Of a stretch of DNA of 64,000 nucleotides, positions 59,767-64,000 are shown piece by piece. Position 1 is the stretch's first letter. The number at the start of each line of letters is the position of its first letter. A model generated the notes under the pieces. It was given only the letters and a program-made list of their open reading frames with translations. It did no database searches and had not been told where the DNA came from. The stretch is taken from positions 186,001 through 250,000 of the forward strand of contig JAGTXK010000196.1 of NCBI GenBank assembly GCA_019096195.1, in the 5' to 3' direction. This stretch comes from Boletus sp. NGJ (Eukaryota > Basidiomycota > Agaricomycetes > Boletales > Boletaceae). A program made the translations under genes and the position numbers.

Positions 59767-60670
59767 ATGTCTTCAGCAACTCGACCAATTGAACTCCGCA
59801 TCAGTACCCCCGAAGCCTATGATGGCTCCTTTGACACCTCGGTATCATGGTTGAACACAGTCCAGTTCTACCTCTACGTCAACGCCAAGGTCTATGACAC
59901 CGACGCTAAGCAAATAGCCTTCGCCCTATTCTATATGACTAAAGGGCCAGCCCTCACCTGGGCTACCACTTATCAACAAAACGCCATCAATGGCATCACC
60001 ATCATCCTCGGGTCATTCGCCGACTTCGTCACCGCCTTTGAAAAGGCATTCAAACACCGAGACACCACTGGGAATGCCATTGCTTGGCTGTCCACCAAAC
60101 GAATGACCAAGAAGCGAGACAACTCGTATTCCCCTCCCCTCATGCAATACACATCCGAGTTCCAGAACAATGCCGCCCTTGCCAAGATCACCGACCCGAA
60201 CGTCCTCATTGGGTACTATTCCGCTGGAATCCCACCGGGGCTTATGCGACGGATCATGTCCATGGACACTGTACCCACCACCATCGAAGAATGGTACTCC
60301 CGTGCCATCCATTTCCAAACTCAATGGGAAAGAGCCGATGAAATCGCAAAAAGAAGTAGTAAACCATCCACGCACACCTACCACTCCTTCTCTTCGCCCA
60401 CCTTCTCCAAACCCTGAGACCCCAATGCCATGGACGTCGACGCCGTCTCCATCCCCAAACTGACCCCCAAAGAGTGAAAATGCTGCTTTGACCAAAAACT
60501 TTGCTTCTGTTGTCGCCAACCGGGTCACATCACCACGGCATGCACCACCTTCGCCTCCCCCATCAGGAAGGTGAAGAACCCCCCTGCCAAGAAAGTCAGG
60601 GTTGTCGAACAAGAAGAGGGAGACTCTGACAGAGAAACCGTCGGACAGGTCTCCTCGGGTTTTTAAAGAG
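59767..60670 (+). pseudogene. gag region of gypsy element 2, left arm
   Basis: Begins MSSATRPIELRISTPEAYDG. A capsid-like Ty3 gag pattern follows (FALFYMTKGPALTWATTYQQ, FEKAFKHRDTTGNAIAWL), then a CCHC-type zinc knuckle CFCCRQPGHITTACTTF near 60495-60545. Fossil; mirrored at 62342-63245. Confidence 0.75.
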
Positions 60671-60680
60671 GGGAACACCT

Positions 60681-61280
60681 TTGACGCATGTTTCCCCTTC
60701 TCTTAGTTGTGCCGCTATAACAGTAGAATCGAAATTGAAAGGCATTCGCATCCCTGTTCAACTTCTCATTCCTGCACATGCTAAGAAAGCTGTCAACACC
60801 AGAGCCCTCGTAGATAGCGGCACAGAGATCTCCTGCGTCGACTATCAGTTCGTGCGAAAGCATAAACTCCCCACCACACGACTTCACACCCCCATCCGCG
60901 TCCAAAACGCTGACACCTCGTTCAACAAGAACAGAGATATCAAGTTCACCTGTGACCTCTTCGTGGACATTAAAGGCATCCTCATAAGGACAACCCTCCA
61001 CGTTATCTCCTGTGGACAAGAAAACATCATCCTTGGCCAACCCTGGCTCCGCTCGTGCAACCCAACCATCGACTGGGCAGCTAATACCCTCACCCTCGAT
61101 GAAACCCTCGACCAATCCGCCGACCTCTACCACACAAGGACCAAACCCCTCCCCGCCGAAGAAGATGAATCCTCATCCAGGTCCGGTCATGTTGACATCA
61201 ACCTCCGAACCTGCCACCACCTCCGCGGCTTCCTCCAGAAGGAAACCGAAGAGCGAGAGTACCTACGGAATGCGAACTGA
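60681..61280 (+). pseudogene. aspartic protease region of gypsy element 2, left arm
   Basis: Retropepsin signature ALVDSGTEISCVDYQFVRKH, second strand DLFVDIKGILIRTTLHVISC, and IILGQPWL. Typical Ty3/gypsy protease. Mirrored at 61732-62331 on the minus strand. Fossil. Confidence 0.8.
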
Positions 61281-61506
61281 AATCGCGTCCTACACCGAAT
61301 CATCTGAGGGCAATACAAATATGTTGCCGCCTCCACCGTCGCCAAGATCACAGTCGCAACCGAACTCGCAGGAGCCGCTGAGAGGGCCAAGCCCAAACCA
61401 ACCCTCCCGGCAGCGTATGCTGATTACGCCTCTGTCTTCTCAAAAGAAGCCACCGACCATGTTCCCCCATCACGCCCCTATGACCACGAAATCAACGTCA
61501 AAGAGT

Positions 61507-64000
61507 CTCTTTGTCGTTGATTTCGTGGTCATAGGGGCGTGATGGGGGAACATGGTCGGTGGCTTCTTTTGAGAAGACAGAGGCGTAATCAGCATACGCT
61601 GCCGGGAGGGTTGGTTTGGGCTTGGCCCTCTCAGCGGCTCCTGCGAGTTCGGTTGCGACTGTGATCTTGGCGACGGTGGAGGCGGCAACATATTTGTATT
61701 GCCCTCAGATGATTCGGTGTAGGACGCGATTTCAGTTCGCATTCCGTAGGTACTCTCGCTCTTCGGTTTCCTTCTGGAGGAAGCCGCGGAGGTGGTGGCA
61801 GGTTCGGAGGTTGATGTCAACATGACCGGACCTGGATGAGGATTCATCTTCTTCGGCGGGGAGGGGTTTGGTCCTTGTGTGGTAGAGGTCGGCGGATTGG
61901 TCGAGGGTTTCATCGAGGGTGAGGGTATTAGCTGCCCAGTCGATGGTTGGGTTGCACGAGCGGAGCCAGGGTTGGCCAAGGATGATGTTTTCTTGTCCAC
62001 AGGAGATAACGTGGAGGGTTGTCCTTATGAGGATGCCTTTAATGTCCACGAAGAGGTCACAGGTGAACTTGATATCTCTGTTCTTGTTGAACGAGGTGTC
62101 AGCGTTTTGGACGCGGATGGGGGTGTGAAGTCGTGTGGTGGGGAGTTTATGCTTTCGCACGAACTGATAGTCGACGCAGGAGATCTCTGTGCCGCTATCT
62201 ACGAGGGCTCTGGTGTTGACAGCTTTCTTAGCATGTGCAGGAATGAGAAGTTGAACAGGGATGCGAATGCCTTTCAATTTCGATTCTACTGTTATAGCGG
62301 CACAACTAAGAGAAGGGGAAACATGCGTCAAAGGTGTTCCCCTCTTTAAAAACCCGAGGAGACCTGTCCGACGGTTTCTCTGTCAGAGTCTCCCTCTTCT
62401 TGTTCGACAACCCTGACTTTCTTGGCAGGGGGGTTCTTCACCTTCCTGATGGGGGAGGCGAAGGTGGTGCATGCCGTGGTGATGTGACCCGGTTGGCGAC
62501 AACAGAAGCAAAGTTTTTGGTCAAAGCAGCATTTTCACTCTTTGGGGGTCAGTTTGGGGATGGAGACGGCGTCGACGTCCATGGCATTGGGGTCTCAGGG
62601 TTTGGAGAAGGTGGGCGAAGAGAAGGAGTGGTAGGTGTGCGTGGATGGTTTACTACTTCTTTTTGCGATTTCATCGGCTCTTTCCCATTGAGTTTGGAAA
62701 TGGATGGCACGGGAGTACCATTCTTCGATGGTGGTGGGTACAGTGTCCATGGACATGATCCGTCGCATAAGCCCCGGTGGGATTCCAGCGGAATAGTACC
62801 CAATGAGGACGTTCGGGTCGGTGATCTTGGCAAGGGCGGCATTGTTCTGGAACTCGGATGTGTATTGCATGAGGGGAGGGGAATACGAGTTGTCTCGCTT
62901 CTTGGTCATTCGTTTGGTGGACAGCCAAGCAATGGCATTCCCAGTGGTGTCTCGGTGTTTGAATGCCTTTTCAAAGGCGGTGACGAAGTCGGCGAATGAC
63001 CCGAGGATGATGGTGATGCCATTGATGGCGTTTTGTTGATAAGTGGTAGCCCAGGTGAGGGCTGGCCCTTTAGTCATATAGAATAGGGCGAAGGCTATTT
63101 GCTTAGCGTCGGTGTCATAGACCTTGGCGTTGACGTAGAGGTAGAACTGGACTGTGTTCAACCATGATACCGAGGTGTCAAAGGAGCCATCATAGGCTTC
63201 GGGGGTACTGATGCGGAGTTCAATTGGTCGAGTTGCTGAAGACATAGGTGACAGGGGAGGGGGGTGGTGCTGAGAACAAGGGTACTGCCGTCAACGGTGT
63301 CGGAGACGGTGGTGTGGGAGTTCTTGATAGACGTAGACGATCTGAGAGTTGGTGTGACAAATCAAGGGCCGCGTCCTGTTGTTGTTGGGACGGGAGGTCA
63401 AGGTCGAGGTTGGTGTCTGGTGATCCTTCTTGGTCAGAAGAATTGTCATCGGTGGAGGGTGTCTCGGCACGTGCACGAGGGTTCCACCACGCAGGGTTCA
63501 GAGTGGGACATTGGTGAGCAATGGTGGGTGGAGGGTTATGACAACAATAACCTCAATATAAGAATTTACACCTTTTGTTACGACTACCCCGGGTAGGGAC
63601 AGGCGTTAACTTGGATGGTTGAGTAGCGATGAGCTACCGGAGTCGAGAGAGGTAGCTTCAGAGAGCTACGGGACAAAGGTGGCCCTTGGTAGGGTCAAGG
63701 GTTCAACGACAGGGGGTCTTCCTAGTCGCGGGGTCGAGGGTTCGACGACAAAGGGTCTTCCTAGTCGTAGTCAAGGGTTCACTCAAAGAGTGAAGACGAG
63801 ACGTAGAAGAAGCATTCACTCGAAGTGGAACAACGACTTTTAGAGGTCTGGAGAGGCGATGATGAAAGTTCACCAAGTAGGTGTAAATTGTGGGATCAAC
63901 TACAGAGGCTGGGTTTATATACATACTGAGGCGTGGGAAAAGGATGAATAAGCCGCAGCACCAGGAAGATCCTATGGAGTGAGAAATAGAAGGAATCCCC
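61507..64000 (-). mobile_element. mirror arm of gypsy element 2
   Basis: Reverse complement of 59012-61505: protease at 61732-62331, gag at 62342-63245 and the LTR from 63576 to beyond the window, all on the minus strand. The centre carries the inverted block atgaccacgaaatcaacg / cgttgatttcgtggtcat with almost no spacer. Confidence 0.9.

Larger units (their letters stand above)
58844..64000. mobile_element. Ty3/gypsy element 2 as a head-to-head palindrome, running off the window
   Basis: Left half 58844-61506 has LTR, gag and protease. Right half 61507-64000 is the reverse complement base for base: the midpoint sum is constant (p + p' = 123012) for every landmark tested, so there are no indels between arms over about 2.49 kb. 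The junction at about 61506 falls just where reverse transcriptase would begin; RT, RNase H and integrase are absent from both halves. The mirrored LTR would end at 64168, outside the window. It lies within the 3' part of gypsy element 1. Arm identity near 100 percent means a very recent event or an assembly fold-back. Confidence 0.9.

Noticed and set aside
60013-60678. Minus-strand 221-codon frame rich in glycine
   Set aside because: Antisense shadow of the gypsy 2 gag region; the same frame recurs only because of the palindrome.
1-64000. tRNA, rRNA or other structured RNA genes
   Set aside because: No convincing A-box/B-box pair, cloverleaf or rRNA-like sequence was seen by eye; a covariance-model scan would be needed to exclude them.

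Overview
This window is nuclear DNA of a filamentous basidiomycete. The coding genes are broken by many short introns (mostly 45-70 bp, GT...AG). The gene families are those of Agaricomycetes: multi-pass membrane proteins without a name, a Ser/Thr-rich single-pass protein with a conserved tail, WD40 families and Myb/SANT-like genes beside transposons. The gene set would fit a Rhizoctonia/Ceratobasidium-like species, but that is an inference.

Layout. About 1-8 kb: acetyl-CoA synthetase (minus), a Ser/Thr-rich membrane protein (plus, several frame breaks) and a multi-pass membrane protein (minus). About 8.9-16.6 kb: an accessory block made of a tandem duplication of a WD40 gene (unit 1 apparently intact, unit 2 decayed) plus a third, inverted copy of the 3' half that cuts off another gene's first exon. 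About 16.7-27.2 kb: peroxin PEX3, a second multi-pass membrane protein and a full-length Ste6-like ABC transporter. About 28.1-29.5 kb: a RecQ/DEAD-type helicase fragment followed by a strange nested palindrome of low-complexity arrays, with TTAGGA-type hexamers inside TCATAGT/ACTATGA-rich arms. About 30.6-40.8 kb: a 69-residue protein, a METTL16-like RNA methyltransferase, a universal-stress-like protein, a WW-domain protein, serine palmitoyltransferase LCB1 with a decayed inverted part-copy in front of it, and a class-3 lipase. About 43.3-51.0 kb: a salicylate-hydroxylase-like flavoprotein, the SPOUT protein-arginine methyltransferase SFM1 and the autophagy kinase ATG1.

About 51.5-64 kb is repeat-rich: a copia-like gag scrap, a Myb/SANT-like transposon-associated gene, a broken Ty3/gypsy element, and a second gypsy element inserted into it. 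The second element is a head-to-head palindrome: every position p from 59012 to 64000 mirrors position 123012-p, with the centre at 61506. It may be real (inverted insertion or auto-integration product) or a fold-back assembly artefact. The bases just beyond the window, at about 64168, would decide.

The housekeeping genes are unrelated in pathway (acetate activation, peroxisome biogenesis, sphingolipid synthesis, U6 snRNA and ribosomal protein methylation, autophagy), so this is an ordinary core-gene neighbourhood invaded by repeats and duplications, not a functional cluster. Several host genes carry single extra bases, mostly in homopolymers, which suggests residual sequencing error or recent decay. 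Exon structures were read by eye; limits of multi-exon genes are gene spans.
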